DNA of 64,000 nt from Bradyrhizobium aeschynomenes (GTDB lineage: Bacteria; Pseudomonadota; Alphaproteobacteria; Rhizobiales; Xanthobacteraceae). Location of the stretch: the NCBI RefSeq assembly GCF_013178945.1, contig NZ_JABFDM010000010.1:186001-250000 (forward strand), in the 5' to 3' direction. A program made the position numbers and the translations under genes. How positions within the stretch are numbered: position 1 is the stretch's first letter; each line of letters begins with the position of its first letter. Of this stretch, positions 8,231 to 17,010 are shown piece after piece. The notes beneath the pieces are model-generated. The model had not been told where the DNA came from. It was given only the letters and a program-made list of their open reading frames with translations, and made no database searches.

Positions 8231-9291
8231 GGTGGCGAGGGCGCCGCCCATGGCTCTTCGGTTGCCGCGCTCTCGGTCGTGCTCTTGGCCTTGGTGGACA
8301 CCGGCTGCTCGCTGATCACATCGGCGAGCTTGCGCAGGGCTTCCTTGACGCCTTCGCCGGTCGCACCGGAAATCAGCATCGGCGTCTTCTTGGCGGCGCG
8401 CTTGAGCCGATCCTTCTGCTTCTTCAGCTCATCCGGATCGACGGCGTCGATCTTGTTCAGTGCGACGATCTCCACCTTGTCGGTCAGCTCGCCGCCATAG
8501 GCCTCGAGTTCGTGCCGCACCGTCTTGTAAGCCTTGCCGGCATGCTCGCAGGTCGCGTCGACCAGGTGCAGCAACACGCGGCAGCGCTCGACATGGCCGA
8601 GGAAGCGGTCGCCGAGGCCGGCGCCCTCGTGCGCGCCTTCGATCAGGCCGGGAATGTCCGCCAGCACGAACTCGCGGCCGTCGGCGTTCACGACGCCGAG
8701 TTGCGGGTGCAGCGTGGTGAACGGATAGTCGGCGATCTTCGGCTTGGCGGCGGAGACTTTCGACAGGAAGGTCGACTTGCCGGCGTTGGGCAGCCCGACC
8801 AGGCCGGCATCGGCGATCAGCTTCATGCGCAGCCAGATCCAGCGCTCCTCGCCGGGCTGGCCGGGATTGGCATGACGCGGCGCCCGGTTGGTCGGCGATT
8901 TGAAATGCGCGTTGCCGAAGCCGCCATTGCCGCCCTGGGAGAGCACGAAGCGCTCGCCGACGGTGGTAAAGTCGTGAATCAGCGTCTCGCGGTCCTCGTC
9001 GAAGATCTGGGTGCCGACGGGAACCTTGAGTACCACGGACTTGCCGCCAGCTCCGTGGCAGTCCTTGCCGGAGCCGTTTCCGCCCCGCTGCGCCTTGAAA
9101 TGCTGCTGGTAGCGGTAGTCGATCAGGGTGTTGAGGCCGTCGACGGCCTCGATCACGACGTCACCGCCGCGGCCGCCATTGCCGCCGTTCGGACCGCCGA
9201 ACTCGATGAACTTCTCGCGCCGGAACGCAACGCAACCGTTGCCGCCGTCGCCGGAGCGCACATAGACCTTGGCTTCATCGAGGAATTTCAT
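8221..9291 (-). CDS. obgE: Obg family GTPase ObgE/CgtA
   Basis: This 356-residue GTPase associates with the 50S ribosomal subunit and acts in ribosome assembly and growth control. The glycine-rich Obg domain occupies about residues 1-158 (MKFLDEAKVYVRSGDGGNG, repeated GGNGGRGG turns). The G domain follows: G1 GLPNAGKSTFLS, G2 PFTTLHPQLG, G3 DIPGLIEGA, G4 NKID and G5 ISGATGEGV. The C-terminal extension is short, Ser/Thr/Pro-rich and poorly conserved. It has its own 200-bp upstream gap facing the DMT transporter gene, so the two are divergently transcribed. Confidence 0.97.
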   Translation of the reverse strand: MKFLDEAKVYVRSGDGGNGCVAFRREKFIEFGGPNGGNGGRGGDVVIEAVDGLNTLIDYRYQQHFKAQRGGNGSGKDCHGAGGKSVVLKVPVGTQIFDEDRETLIHDFTTVGERFVLSQGGNGGFGNAHFKSPTNRAPRHANPGQPGEERWIWLRMKLIADAGLVGLPNAGKSTFLSKVSAAKPKIADYPFTTLHPQLGVVNADGREFVLADIPGLIEGAHEGAGLGDRFLGHVERCRVLLHLVDATCEHAGKAYKTVRHELEAYGGELTDKVEIVALNKIDAVDPDELKKQKDRLKRAAKKTPMLISGATGEGVKEALRKLADVISEQPVSTKAKSTTESAATEEPWAAPSPPQG

Positions 9292-9492
9292 GATGCGCCT
9301 TACGTAGGCGAGGCGGGCCGCCGCGGCAACCGTGGAATGGGTTTAATTCAGCCCGGAGCCTTAATTTCGAGCGGTAAGCCAGCTCTGCGCAAGGGCTGGA
9401 CAAGCGTTGCGCTGGGGTTGCGGCAGGACTGCGTCACGCTTTCAGCGGAAGGGCTGGAGCGACAGCAGCCCGCCTGATAAGGCAGCCCGATC

Positions 9493-10410
9493 ATGAGCGT
9501 GCTGACCCGAATCTCCACCCAGACCGACGAGCGCTCGGCGCGGCTGGCCGGCATCGGCCTGATGCTGCTGTCGATTGCGATGTTCTCGTTCGGCGACGCG
9601 CTGGGCAAGTTCCTGGTGTCGACCTATGCCGTCGGCCAGTTGCTGTGGCTGCGCGCCTGCGCGGCGCTGCTGCTGCTGGCGCCGTTCATCTGGCGCAACC
9701 GGGCGGCGTTCCTGCAGCTCGAGCGGCCCTGGCTGCAGCTGGTGCGCGTCATCCTGTCGACCTTGGAGGTCGCCGCGTTCTTCCTCGCCACCGTCTATCT
9801 GCCGCTCGCCGACGTCATCACCTATTATCTCGCCGGGCCGATTTTCGTCACCGCGCTGTCGGCGCTGGTGCTGCGCGAGCATGTCGGCTGGCGGCGCTGG
9901 ACCGCGATCCTGATCGGCTTCTGCGGCGTGCTGATCGCGCTCAGGCCGTCGGCGCAGACCTTCAGCCTGCCGGCGCTGATCGCACTCGGCGGCAGCCTGT
10001 CGTTCGCGGTGCTGATGCTGATCACGCGCTCGCTGCGCGCGACGCCCGACATCGTGATGGCGTCCTCGCAATTCGTCGGCACCTTCCTGCTCGGCGCTGC
10101 GATGTCCACGTTCGGCTGGGTCACGCCGACACCCGGCAGCCTGGTGTTGTTCGCCGCCGCCGGCCTCATCTCGGTGACGGCACTGTTCTGCGTCAACCGC
10201 TCGCTGAAGCTCGCGCCCGCCTCGGTGGTCGTGCCCTATCAGTACACGATGATCGTCTGGGCCGTGCTGTTCGGCTTCGTCGTGTTCGGCGACGTGCCGC
10301 ATCCGGCGACGATCATCGGCGCGATCATCATCATCGGCGCCGGGCTGTACATCTACCTGCGCGAACGCAGCCTGGGGCAGGGCCAGGGTGCGGTGAATCC
10401 GCCGGTGTAG
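9493..10410 (+). CDS. DMT superfamily transporter (EamA domains)
   Basis: The 305-residue inner-membrane protein has about ten predicted transmembrane helices arranged as two EamA repeats, for example LMLLSIAMFSFGDALGKFLV in repeat one and VVPYQYTMIVWAVLFGFVVF in repeat two. Such proteins export metabolites or take up small solutes, and sequence alone does not give the substrate. It is transcribed away from obgE and followed directly by a palindromic repeat. Nothing in the neighbourhood hints at a substrate. Confidence 0.88.
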   Translation: MSVLTRISTQTDERSARLAGIGLMLLSIAMFSFGDALGKFLVSTYAVGQLLWLRACAALLLLAPFIWRNRAAFLQLERPWLQLVRVILSTLEVAAFFLATVYLPLADVITYYLAGPIFVTALSALVLREHVGWRRWTAILIGFCGVLIALRPSAQTFSLPALIALGGSLSFAVLMLITRSLRATPDIVMASSQFVGTFLLGAAMSTFGWVTPTPGSLVLFAAAGLISVTALFCVNRSLKLAPASVVVPYQYTMIVWAVLFGFVVFGDVPHPATIIGAIIIIGAGLYIYLRERSLGQGQGAVNPPV

Positions 10411-10423
10411 CGGCACCCCCCGC

Positions 10424-10546
10424 CGTCGTCCCGGCCTTGAGCCGGGACCCAGACTCCGTGCAGCCCACGTCGGAGAAGGCTGGGGCTCCAGCGTGATCCA
10501 TCACCAATTTCGGTGGCTATGGGTCCCGGCTCGATGCCGGGACGAC
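10424..10546. repeat. Long imperfect palindrome (REP-like intergenic element)
   Basis: The element begins CGTCGTCCCGG...GAGCCGGGACCCA and ends TGGGTCCCGGCTC...CCGGGACGAC, so the two ends are inverted copies, each with its own small palindrome. It fills the gap between the EamA and GNAT genes, where two convergent transcripts end. The sequence resembles short intergenic palindromes I associate with Bradyrhizobium genomes. It may act as a bidirectional terminator or mRNA stabiliser. Confidence 0.75.
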
Positions 10547-10571
10547 AGTGAGTTTGGAGCGGCCGCCCCGG

Positions 10572-11162
10572 CTAACTCCGCCGCCCCGCATTCGCCCACG
10601 CCTTCAGCGAGGCCCACACGCCGCGCGTCAGGCGGAAGGCATCGACCGGGGCCGACGAGCCGAGCACCTCGAAGCGGTGCAGCTCGACGCCCGTCCATTG
10701 GAAACCGCACTTTTCGAGGATGTTGCGTGAGGCCGGGTTGCTGACCCGCGCATGCCCGATCAGGACATTGTCCTCGCTCGTCTCGAAGAAGTCGTCGATC
10801 GCGGCCCGCGCCGCCTCGGTGCCGAAGCCGCGGCCCCAATGATCGACGCCGAGCCAGTAGCCGAGCTCGGCCCGGCCGTTCGCCGGCCGGTTGATGCCGA
10901 CCATGCCGATCGGTGCATCCAGATGTTCGATGACGAACGCCGTCTCGCCGCTGTGCTCCAGTGCACGCACGAACCGGGCGGCATCGACCTCTGAATAGGG
11001 ATGCGGCAGGCGGCGGGTGTTCTCGGCGATGCGCCGGTCATTCGCCAGCCGGGCAATGGCGGAGATGTCCGAGAGCAGCGGCGGACGCAGGGTCAGCCGG
11101 GGTGTCTCGAGGACGCAAGGTCTCGCCTCGCGCAAGGTGGGAGTCGTGATGTCCTGCAGCAT
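10572..11162 (-). CDS. GNAT family N-acetyltransferase (RimJ/RimL type)
   Basis: The product of about 196 residues matches the RimJ/RimL branch of acetyl-CoA-dependent N-acetyltransferases: LETPRLTLRPPLLSDISA at the start, PIGMVGINRP, ELGYWLGVDHWGRGFGTEAA in the acetyl-CoA loop, and ARVSNPASRNILEKCGFQWTG. Substrates in this branch include ribosomal protein N-termini and small molecules, and this one is undetermined. The ATG at 11162 has a GGAG six bases upstream and is preferred over the ATG at 11174. The gene lies downstream of the L21-L27 terminator and is probably expressed on its own. Confidence 0.88.
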   Translation of the reverse strand: MLQDITTPTLREARPCVLETPRLTLRPPLLSDISAIARLANDRRIAENTRRLPHPYSEVDAARFVRALEHSGETAFVIEHLDAPIGMVGINRPANGRAELGYWLGVDHWGRGFGTEAARAAIDDFFETSEDNVLIGHARVSNPASRNILEKCGFQWTGVELHRFEVLGSSAPVDAFRLTRGVWASLKAWANAGRRS

Positions 11163-11210
11163 GTCGGGCTCCATCGACGCTTCGGGATCAATCGATCAGC
11201 GAAAATGAAA

Positions 11211-11238
11211 AGGGGAGGCCGGTTGTCCCGCCTCCCCT
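11211..11238 (-). terminator. Rho-independent terminator after rplU-rpmA
   Basis: The 9-bp arms at 11211-11219 and 11230-11238 are perfectly complementary. On the minus strand the stem is followed by TTTTCATTTTC. It sits about 60 bp past the L27 stop codon and before the GNAT gene start. Confidence 0.85.
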
Positions 11239-11301
11239 GGAGCCATCTGGCGCTCCGCCGGTTTGTCAGGACCCGGCGGACGCGAATTGTTCCACCGTAT
11301 G

Positions 11302-11571
11302 TTACTCAGCAGCTTGGGCGGCTACCGGGCGTACCGAGATGAACGTGCGGTTGGCACGGTCATGGAACTCGACGACACCCTCGATTTTGGCGAACAAAGT
11401 GTGGTCCGTGCCCATGCCGACGTTGAGGCCGGGATGCCAGGTCGTGCCGCGCTGACGCGCAATGATGTTGCCGGGAATCACGCGCTCGCCGCCGAACGCC
11501 TTGATGCCGAGGCGCTTGCCCTTGGAGTCGCGTCCGTTGCGGGATGAACCGCCTGCCTTTTTGTGAGCCAT
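11302..11571 (-). CDS. rpmA: 50S ribosomal protein L27
   Basis: The 89-residue protein begins MAHKKAGGSSRNGRDSKGKR, the invariant L27 N-terminus that reaches toward the peptidyl-transferase centre. It continues with RLGIKAFGGERVIPGNII, RQRGTTWHPG and GMGTDHTLFAKIEGVV. The start at 11571 is fixed by this conserved N-terminus; an in-frame codon nine positions upstream is not expected to be used. It follows rplU on the same strand, the standard L21-L27 operon order. Confidence 0.98.
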   Translation of the reverse strand: MAHKKAGGSSRNGRDSKGKRLGIKAFGGERVIPGNIIARQRGTTWHPGLNVGMGTDHTLFAKIEGVVEFHDRANRTFISVRPVAAQAAE

Positions 11572-11710
11572 CGCTCGTCTCCGATCTCTTGCGATCACCT
11601 TTAGCGCGATTCCGCTAAGGGATCATTCACAATTGCAACCTGCGCGGACGAAAAATCCGCGCGCGATGAGGATCAAGCCAATGCGGCGCGCGCCACGCGC
11701 GCCGGCACGC

Positions 11711-12094
11711 TTACTCCGCGGCGTCGGCCGCGGGGGCTTCCGCCTTGGCCTTCTTCGGGCGCGGGCCCTTGGTCGGCTTGGCGTTGTCGGTCAGGATCTC
11801 CGAGACGCGGATCAGGGTCAGCTCGTCCCGGTAGCCGCGCTTGCGGCGCGAATTCTTGCGGCGGCGCTTCTTGAACGCGATGACCTTGGGGCCGCGCTTG
11901 TGGTCCAGCACCTCGACGGCCACCGACGCGCCGGCCACGGCCGGAATGCCCAGCACCGGGGTGTCGCCACCGACCACCAGCACCTCGTTCAGCTGCACGA
12001 TCGTGCCGGGCTCACCGTCGATCTTGCCAATCTCGAGCACATCATCCGGGGCGACGCGGTATTGCTTGCCGCCGGTCTTGATGACTGCGAACAT
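11711..12094 (-). CDS. rplU: 50S ribosomal protein L21
   Basis: The 127-residue product begins MFAVIKTGGKQYRVAPDD, the typical L21 start, and has KIDGEPGTIVQLNEVLV, ASVAVEVLDHKRGPKVIAFK and RKNSRRKRGYRDELTLIRV. A short Ala/Lys/Glu-rich C-terminal extension follows the domain, which is frequent in alphaproteobacteria. An ATG three codons upstream is in frame, but the AGGA ribosome-binding site is correctly spaced for the ATG at 12094. L21 binds 23S rRNA in the large subunit. It leads the rplU-rpmA operon. Confidence 0.98.
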   Translation of the reverse strand: MFAVIKTGGKQYRVAPDDVLEIGKIDGEPGTIVQLNEVLVVGGDTPVLGIPAVAGASVAVEVLDHKRGPKVIAFKKRRRKNSRRKRGYRDELTLIRVSEILTDNAKPTKGPRPKKAKAEAPAADAAE

Positions 12095-12456
12095 CGTTCT
12101 CATCCTTCGTGTTCGATCCCGGCCTCAGAGCGCGATGGCCCTGGGTCGGCTTCTTGTTCAGTCGTTATGGTTCATGTGGTCCGGCCCGATTGGAGCCGGC
12201 AGTCGCGCCCGGGGCTTTGAGGCCTCGAGAAAGGGCGCAACGACAAACGGCGCAGGAACGCCCGCGCCGGTCGATCGGGTGCTTATAGCGGCCGGGGGCG
12301 GGGAGTCAAGGACAAGGGCGAGTGACGAATAGGGAGTGGCGCAGAGGGAAGGGCGCCAGCCGAAGCCCCAATTCGCCATCCGCTCCTCGCTATTCGCTGC
12401 CTCCCCCCGAACCATCCGTTCCGTCCGCCGTTAGCGCGGGACACACGGAGCATCAC

Positions 12457-13599
12457 ATGGCCGACGACGTCATGACCAAGACCACGGGCATCGCCCGCCA
12501 CGGCGCCGCCCGGCTGCCGTCGGTCGAGATCGACAGCTTCAACATCGAGCTGAAGGATGAGGACGGTTTCCTCGGTGACCGCGCCTCAAAGGGCGCCTTT
12601 CGTAAGATCCTGGAGCGCTGGCGCAAGCCGCTGCGCAAATCCGGCGAGGACCCGTTCGGCGACGAGGACAGCGAGACCATCAGCAAGAAGGCGCTGGATG
12701 AGATCCTGGTCGGCGACGACACCGAGGCCTCGGCGGTCGTCCATTCCGCGATCGAGGAGTTCGCCCAGGAACTCGCCCATGTCACCCGGCGCTTCCTGCG
12801 CACCAAGGCCTGGGCCAAGACCGAATGCATCGTGGTCGGGGGCGGCTTTCGCGATTCCCGCCTCGGCGAGTTGGCGATCGCCCGCACCGAGATCATCCTC
12901 AAGGATGAGGGCTTTGGCGTCGAGCTGGAGCCGATCCGCTACCACCCGGACGACGCCGGGCTGATCGGCGCGCTGCATCTGGCGCCGTCCTGGATCTTCG
13001 AGGCCCACGACAGCATCCTTGCCGTCGACATCGGCGGCACCAACATCCGCTGCGGCGTGGTCGAGACCTGCTGGAAGAAGACGCCGGACCTGTCGAAGGC
13101 GTCGGTGTGGAAGTCCGATCTCTGGCGCCATGCCGATGACGAGCCGACCCGCGAGGGCGCGGTGAAGCGGCTGGCCAAGATGCTCAAGGGCCTGATCGAG
13201 GAAGCCGACACCGAAGGCCTGCGGCTCGCGCCGTTCATCGGCATCGCCTGTCCCGGCGTCATCAACGAGGACGGCTCGATCGAGAAGGGCGCGCAGAACC
13301 TGCCGGGCAATTGGGAGAGCAGCAAGTTCAATCTGCCGGCCAGCCTGGTCGAGGCGATCCCGATGATCGGCGATCACGACACCGCGGTGCTGATGCACAA
13401 TGACGGCGTCGTCCAGGGCCTCTCCGAGGTGCCGTTCATGCAGGAGTTCGATCGCTGGGGCGTGCTGACCATCGGCACCGGCCTGGGCAATGCCCGCTTC
13501 ACCAACCGACGCAAGGAGAACGGCCGCAAGGACAAGGACGACAAGGCCAAGGAGGACAAGACCGACGACAAGAAGGCGGCCAAGAAGAAGAAGGATTGA
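12457..13599 (+). CDS. ROK-family sugar kinase homologue with swapped lobe order
   Basis: The 380-residue protein carries ROK/hexokinase-superfamily motifs in an unusual order. The segment that normally ends a ROK protein comes first: CIVVGGGFRDSRLGELA near residues 124-138 and YHPDDAGLIGALHLAP near 162-177. The phosphate-1 motif that normally starts the protein follows: LAVDIGGTNIRCGVVE, with DIGGTN at 191-196. Next come FIGIACPGVI, the presumed catalytic Asp in HNDG (D316), and IGTGLGNARF near 339-348, then a Lys/Asp-rich tail. The usual GH and CxCGxxGC zinc motif after GTGxG is not seen. Sugar phosphorylation is inference. The ATG at 12457 has a GGAG at normal spacing. Confidence 0.8.
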   Translation: MADDVMTKTTGIARHGAARLPSVEIDSFNIELKDEDGFLGDRASKGAFRKILERWRKPLRKSGEDPFGDEDSETISKKALDEILVGDDTEASAVVHSAIEEFAQELAHVTRRFLRTKAWAKTECIVVGGGFRDSRLGELAIARTEIILKDEGFGVELEPIRYHPDDAGLIGALHLAPSWIFEAHDSILAVDIGGTNIRCGVVETCWKKTPDLSKASVWKSDLWRHADDEPTREGAVKRLAKMLKGLIEEADTEGLRLAPFIGIACPGVINEDGSIEKGAQNLPGNWESSKFNLPASLVEAIPMIGDHDTAVLMHNDGVVQGLSEVPFMQEFDRWGVLTIGTGLGNARFTNRRKENGRKDKDDKAKEDKTDDKKAAKKKKD

Positions 13600-14056
13600 A
13601 CGGGCATCTGCCTCCGGCCGGCCGCATCGGGTGCAACATGTTGCGCAGCATGGATGCCGCCGCAGCCGCCGCGGCGGTTCATTGCGTGCGAAAAAGTACC
13701 GTGCCACCAATCGGATAGATCGGCAGCCCCGGTAACCTTGACCAGTTAGGTTAAGGACCGGTTTGCGTTGCGGTGCACGCATGGATGGCCCAGGGTCCGC
13801 CGTGTCGCTCAGGCCGGCCGGATTGACCCCCGTCTCTTCCGTCGGTTTCCCCAAGATGTAGCGGCACGGGACCGCCGGCATGTGTCAGCGTACGGCGGTC
13901 CCACCTGTCTGGGGCCGACGCCCGGCCCGCCTCGAAGCGCAGGCGCAGCGCGCGCTGCCGATTTCGGTTGGAATATCGCAAACCCCGCCTTGTCACCCCC
14001 GCCGCCGTGCCCTAGAACGGCGCCCGACCCGGGGGCACCGCCCCTGATTTGCGCCT
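13600..14056. other. Intergenic region between ROK homologue and tRNA-Ser
   Basis: In 457 bp I see no reading frame with codon use like its neighbours and no recognisable protein. The right part must contain the tRNA promoter. A short AT-richer patch lies around 13735-13760. No clear terminator was identified. Confidence 0.6.
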
Positions 14057-14146
14057 GGAGAGGTGGCAGAGTGGTTGAATGCACCGCACTCGAAATGCGG
14101 CATAGGTGCAAGCCTATCGGGGGTTCGAATCCCTCCCTCTCCGCCA
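14057..14146 (+). tRNA. tRNA-Ser (anticodon CGA)
   Basis: This 90-nt class II tRNA has a long variable arm. The acceptor stem pairs GGAGAGG with CCTCTCC, followed by G and an encoded CCA. The anticodon stem encloses the loop CTCGAAA, giving anticodon CGA for UCG serine codons. The T arm contains GGTTCGAATCC. The 3' end is also the left boundary of a genomic island. Confidence 0.97.
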
Positions 14147-14147
14147 G
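14133..14147 (+). repeat. Left attachment-site core (attL) in the tRNA-Ser 3' end
   Basis: The 15-bp sequence CTCCCTCTCCGCCAG spans the acceptor-stem 3' strand, the CCA end and one further base. The identical 15 bp recur at 24969-24983. Integration that rebuilds the tRNA 3' end is the usual result of tyrosine-integrase insertion. Confidence 0.8.
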
Positions 14148-14307
14148 CCCAGCGTTCGCATCTGTTCGCTGCCGTCCGCCAACCTTCTGAAAAGTCGCCG
14201 CAACTTGAGCGTCTGACGCCGTTTGGCGTCCGCGCGGGTTCGCCCCAGAATGTGGGGAAGCGCTTGCAGGATGTGAGTAGCATCGTGGGTAAGGCTGCGA
14301 GGCAAAG

Positions 14308-14662
14308 ATGGCGCATCTGGTGGGGCGCCTGACAGCAGTGAAGGTGGCAAAGGTCAAAAAGCCAGGCATGTACGCCGACGACGCGGGCCTCTATCTGCAG
14401 GTCACAGACCCTGGATTTTCCGCTTCACCCTTCGCGGTCGCTCCCGCGAAATGGGTCTTGGCTCCTTCTCTATCTTTGGCTTGGGCGAAGCGCGGGCGAA
14501 GGCAGCCGAGTATCGACGGCAGGTCTGATCCCGGCTGCGCGGGCGAATAGAAGCGGTGCTCGATTGGGCGACGGTGCGCGCTTTCGCCAGGTGAGAAATC
14601 CAGCTCGGTGGCGGAGCCATCTCGACGAGTGGCTGCCTGCGCGTGCCACCCCGTCGACGTAG
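14308..14662 (+). pseudogene. Decayed tyrosine-type site-specific integrase (P4/DUF4102 type)
   Basis: From an ATG at 14308 the frame gives MAHLVGRLTAVKVAKVKKPG and YADDAGLYLQVT, the arm-type DNA-binding domain of P4-like integrases. The frame then shifts near 14410, and the continuation WIFRFTLRGRSREMGLGS and LGEARAKAAEYRRQV reads in another frame to a stop at 14526. After an internal deletion, RGRIEAVLDWATVR and NPARWRSHLDEWLPARA, from the middle of such integrases, appear before a stop at 14660. The catalytic domain with its Arg-His-Arg-Tyr set is absent. It lies directly beside its presumed tRNA-Ser target. Confidence 0.85.
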
Positions 14663-15000
14663 GAAACTGAGCCGCAAGTAGTCCTGCCGTCCCCATCGCG
14701 CTCCAAGACTTGCCGCCGAAGCGCGCCGGCAATTCACCAGTCTTTCAAGCCAAATAGGAGGGGCGATCCCTTCACCTGCTATCCAGCGGGCCCCTTGAAG
14801 TGGATGAAAAAGCGCACCGTCAAACGGACTGACACACAGACATATCGACCTTGTAAATATCTCAGATCAAAACGATCAATTTTACGAATACTCGGGGATC
14901 GCTCATCAATGACGTGATCGGCCGGGCGCGGGCGCGTCGCCATGAAGGTCGGTCGGGGGCAAGCTCGTTTCGTAGAAAACGCGCCGCCAAGGGGGGATTT
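14663..15000. other. Upstream region of the outer-membrane transporter gene
   Basis: In 338 bp no gene is recognised. The stretch 14840-14900 is AT-rich compared with its surroundings and holds the first copy of the 24-bp shared motif at 14865. An AAGGGGGGA ribosome-binding site immediately precedes the ATG at 15001. This is the probable promoter region of the transporter gene. Confidence 0.6.
14865..14888 (+). promoter_or_regulatory. Candidate LysR operator, copy 1
   Basis: The sequence GATC-N5-GATCAATTTTACGAA matches a second site at 17011-17034 at 17 of 19 or more non-spacer positions, with the same spacing and orientation. It ends 112 bp before the transporter ATG. The LysR gene on the same island is the likely binder, by inference. 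Confidence 0.6.
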
Positions 15001-15984
15001 ATGACAAGAGGACTGAAGCGGTCCGCTTCCGCAGCGCTGATTTTAGCCGGGATGATCCAGGGTGCGTGTGCCGCCGAGAATGCGGCGACGAACTATCCAG
15101 CGGGCTCGCCCGGCGTGTTCATCGCGTCGTTCCCGCCGATCCCCGGCCTGTTCGCGATCAGCCAGACCAGCTACACCAGCGCAAGTGGCCTGTATGACGG
15201 GCACGGCAACAAGCTGCCGATCAACTTCAAGCTCTCCGCCGTATCGGAGACGATGCGGTTTCTCGCCAGCTATCCCGGCGACTTTTTCGGGGCTCACGTC
15301 TATTCGCAGCTCGTGGTGCCGTTCGTCCACCTCGAAAGCACCAATCCCGGCGGATCGTTCCAGGCCAATGGCCTTGCAAACATCACCTTCTCGCCGATCA
15401 TCCTGAGCTGGGCGTTGTCGCCCGTGCAGACCTTCACGGTCGGCCTCGACCTCATGCCCAACACGGGCACCTATTCGGCGCGGCAGCCGCTCAATGTCGG
15501 CACGAACTACACCACGATCTCGCCCGTTCTCGCCTATCGCTATGCCGATCCGAAGGGCTTCGAATTCGCCGTCTCGCCTCGTCTGCTGCTCAATGGCACC
15601 AACAACGACTCGGTCAACGCCTTCACGCAGCTGACCCAGCAGTACCGCAGCGGCGACGCGCTGATGGTCGACTTCAACGCCGGCTACAATATCGGCGCCT
15701 GGAAGCTCGGCATCGTCGGTGGCTATACGCATCAGTATCAGGACGACAAGGTCAACGGCGTCAAGGCCTTCAATTTCGCCGGGGTGCAGGACGGCAACCG
15801 GTTGCGCTCGCTCAACGCCGGCCCGTCGCTGACCTATAATGCGGGACCTTTTCAGATCAACGTGAACTACCAGCACACGTTCTACGTCGAGAACGGCAGC
15901 CGTGGCGATACGGTCTGGGCCAACCTGGCATTCCCGCTCTGGGTACCCGCGCCGCCGGCGGGGGCCGGACCGGTCAAGCGCTGA
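15001..15984 (+). CDS. Outer-membrane transporter, phenol-degradation meta-pathway family
   Basis: The 327-residue protein has a signal peptide (MTRGLKRSASAALILAGMIQ, cleavage after ACAAE is plausible) followed by alternating hydrophobic and polar beta-strand segments typical of an outer-membrane barrel. PVQTFTVGLDLMPNTGTY, LAYRYADPKGFEFAVSPRL and a strand-like C-terminus fit the MetA-pathway-of-phenol-degradation family (PF13557 as recalled). Relatives pass aromatic or other hydrophobic substrates into the periplasm. It is the first intact gene on the island and converges on the LysR gene. The upstream motif at 14865 suggests co-regulation with the operon at 17.1 kb. The substrate is unknown. 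Confidence 0.8.
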   Translation: MTRGLKRSASAALILAGMIQGACAAENAATNYPAGSPGVFIASFPPIPGLFAISQTSYTSASGLYDGHGNKLPINFKLSAVSETMRFLASYPGDFFGAHVYSQLVVPFVHLESTNPGGSFQANGLANITFSPIILSWALSPVQTFTVGLDLMPNTGTYSARQPLNVGTNYTTISPVLAYRYADPKGFEFAVSPRLLLNGTNNDSVNAFTQLTQQYRSGDALMVDFNAGYNIGAWKLGIVGGYTHQYQDDKVNGVKAFNFAGVQDGNRLRSLNAGPSLTYNAGPFQINVNYQHTFYVENGSRGDTVWANLAFPLWVPAPPAGAGPVKR

Positions 15985-16061
15985 TCGGCGCAGCCCGCGC
16001 GCGAACGACGAGCGGCCGGCGTCCTGCGCCGGCCGTTTTCATGCGCACTCGCTGGCGGCGA

Positions 16062-16970
16062 TCACGGCAGCTCGGCCACGACCTCGTGCATCAGTTTGCG
16101 CAACCACAGCAGGCCGGCATCGTTGGAGCGATAGCGGTGCCACTGCACGCGCTGGCGCAGCACCGGCAGCGCGATCGGCAGCTCGATGATGCGGATCGGC
16201 AGGCTGCGCTGCGCCGCGATGGCGAGCCGCCGGTGCACGGTGGCAAGCCGGTTCGTCCCGGCGATGAGATGCGGGATGGCAGTGAACGCGTACACCGACA
16301 CGTCCTCGCTGCGGCTGGTGTTGCGCTGCTCCAGGTAATAGGTTTCGAGCGATTGCGCCGCGATCGCCGGCCGCATCACGACGTGGGAGGCGTTCGCGAA
16401 CTCCTGCCGTGACAGCTTGCCCCTGCCATATTTTCCCTTGCTCCAGGCGATGACGCAGAAATCGTCCTCGAAGATGACTTCGGACGGGTGCAGCTTGGAG
16501 CTGAATTCCTCCGGAATGATCAGCAGGTCGACATCGCCGCGCTCGAGCGCGCGCTCCGGCCGCTGCACCTGCTGTATGAAGTCGAAGCGGATCCCGGGCG
16601 CAAGGGCCTCGCTGCGCGCGAGCAGCCGAGGGATCAGCGTCACCAGCGTGTAGTCCGACGCGAGGATCTTGAAGCAGCGATCGGATTGAGCCGGATCGAA
16701 TTGGGCAGACGACGCGATGGCCCAATCGACCCGCACCAGAAGGTCCCTGATCGAGTCCTTCAGCACCTCCGCCCGGGGCGTCAGCTCCATCTTGCGGCCG
16801 ATCTTCACCAGCAACTCGTCGTCGAAATAGGTTCGCAGACGCAGCAAGGCGTTGCTCATCGCCGACTGCGTCATGTTCATGCGCGCGGCGGCGCCGCTGA
16901 CGCTGCGCAGGTGCAGCAGATGGTCGAGCGCGACCAGCAGATTGAGGTCGAACTTGTTGTTGAAGCGCAT
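16062..16970 (-). CDS. LysR family transcriptional regulator (NodD/NahR-like)
   Basis: The 302-residue protein has an N-terminal winged helix-turn-helix (FDLNLLVALDHLLHLRSVSG, AAARMNMTQSAMSNALLRLR, LVKIGRKMELTPRAE) and a periplasmic-binding-protein-like effector domain from about residue 95, with FKILASDYTLVTLIPRLLA and ERGDVDLLIIPEE. This N-terminus is close to the NodD/NahR branch, whose members sense aromatic inducers. It is transcribed away from the hydrolase-to-SDR operon, the classical LysR layout. The 145-bp intergenic region holds an 11-bp palindrome (TTGATAATCAA, 17015-17025) and one copy of the 24-bp motif. Regulation of both flanking units is inferred. Confidence 0.93.
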   Translation of the reverse strand: MRFNNKFDLNLLVALDHLLHLRSVSGAAARMNMTQSAMSNALLRLRTYFDDELLVKIGRKMELTPRAEVLKDSIRDLLVRVDWAIASSAQFDPAQSDRCFKILASDYTLVTLIPRLLARSEALAPGIRFDFIQQVQRPERALERGDVDLLIIPEEFSSKLHPSEVIFEDDFCVIAWSKGKYGRGKLSRQEFANASHVVMRPAIAAQSLETYYLEQRNTSRSEDVSVYAFTAIPHLIAGTNRLATVHRRLAIAAQRSLPIRIIELPIALPVLRQRVQWHRYRSNDAGLLWLRKLMHEVVAELP

Positions 16971-17010
16971 CGGCAGCCTCGCTTGAGGTATTCAAGAGAT
17001 CAATGCGATC

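Noticed and set aside
13600..14056. Possible gene between the ROK homologue and the tRNA
   Set aside because: Frames here have no start with a ribosome-binding site and no protein-like composition.
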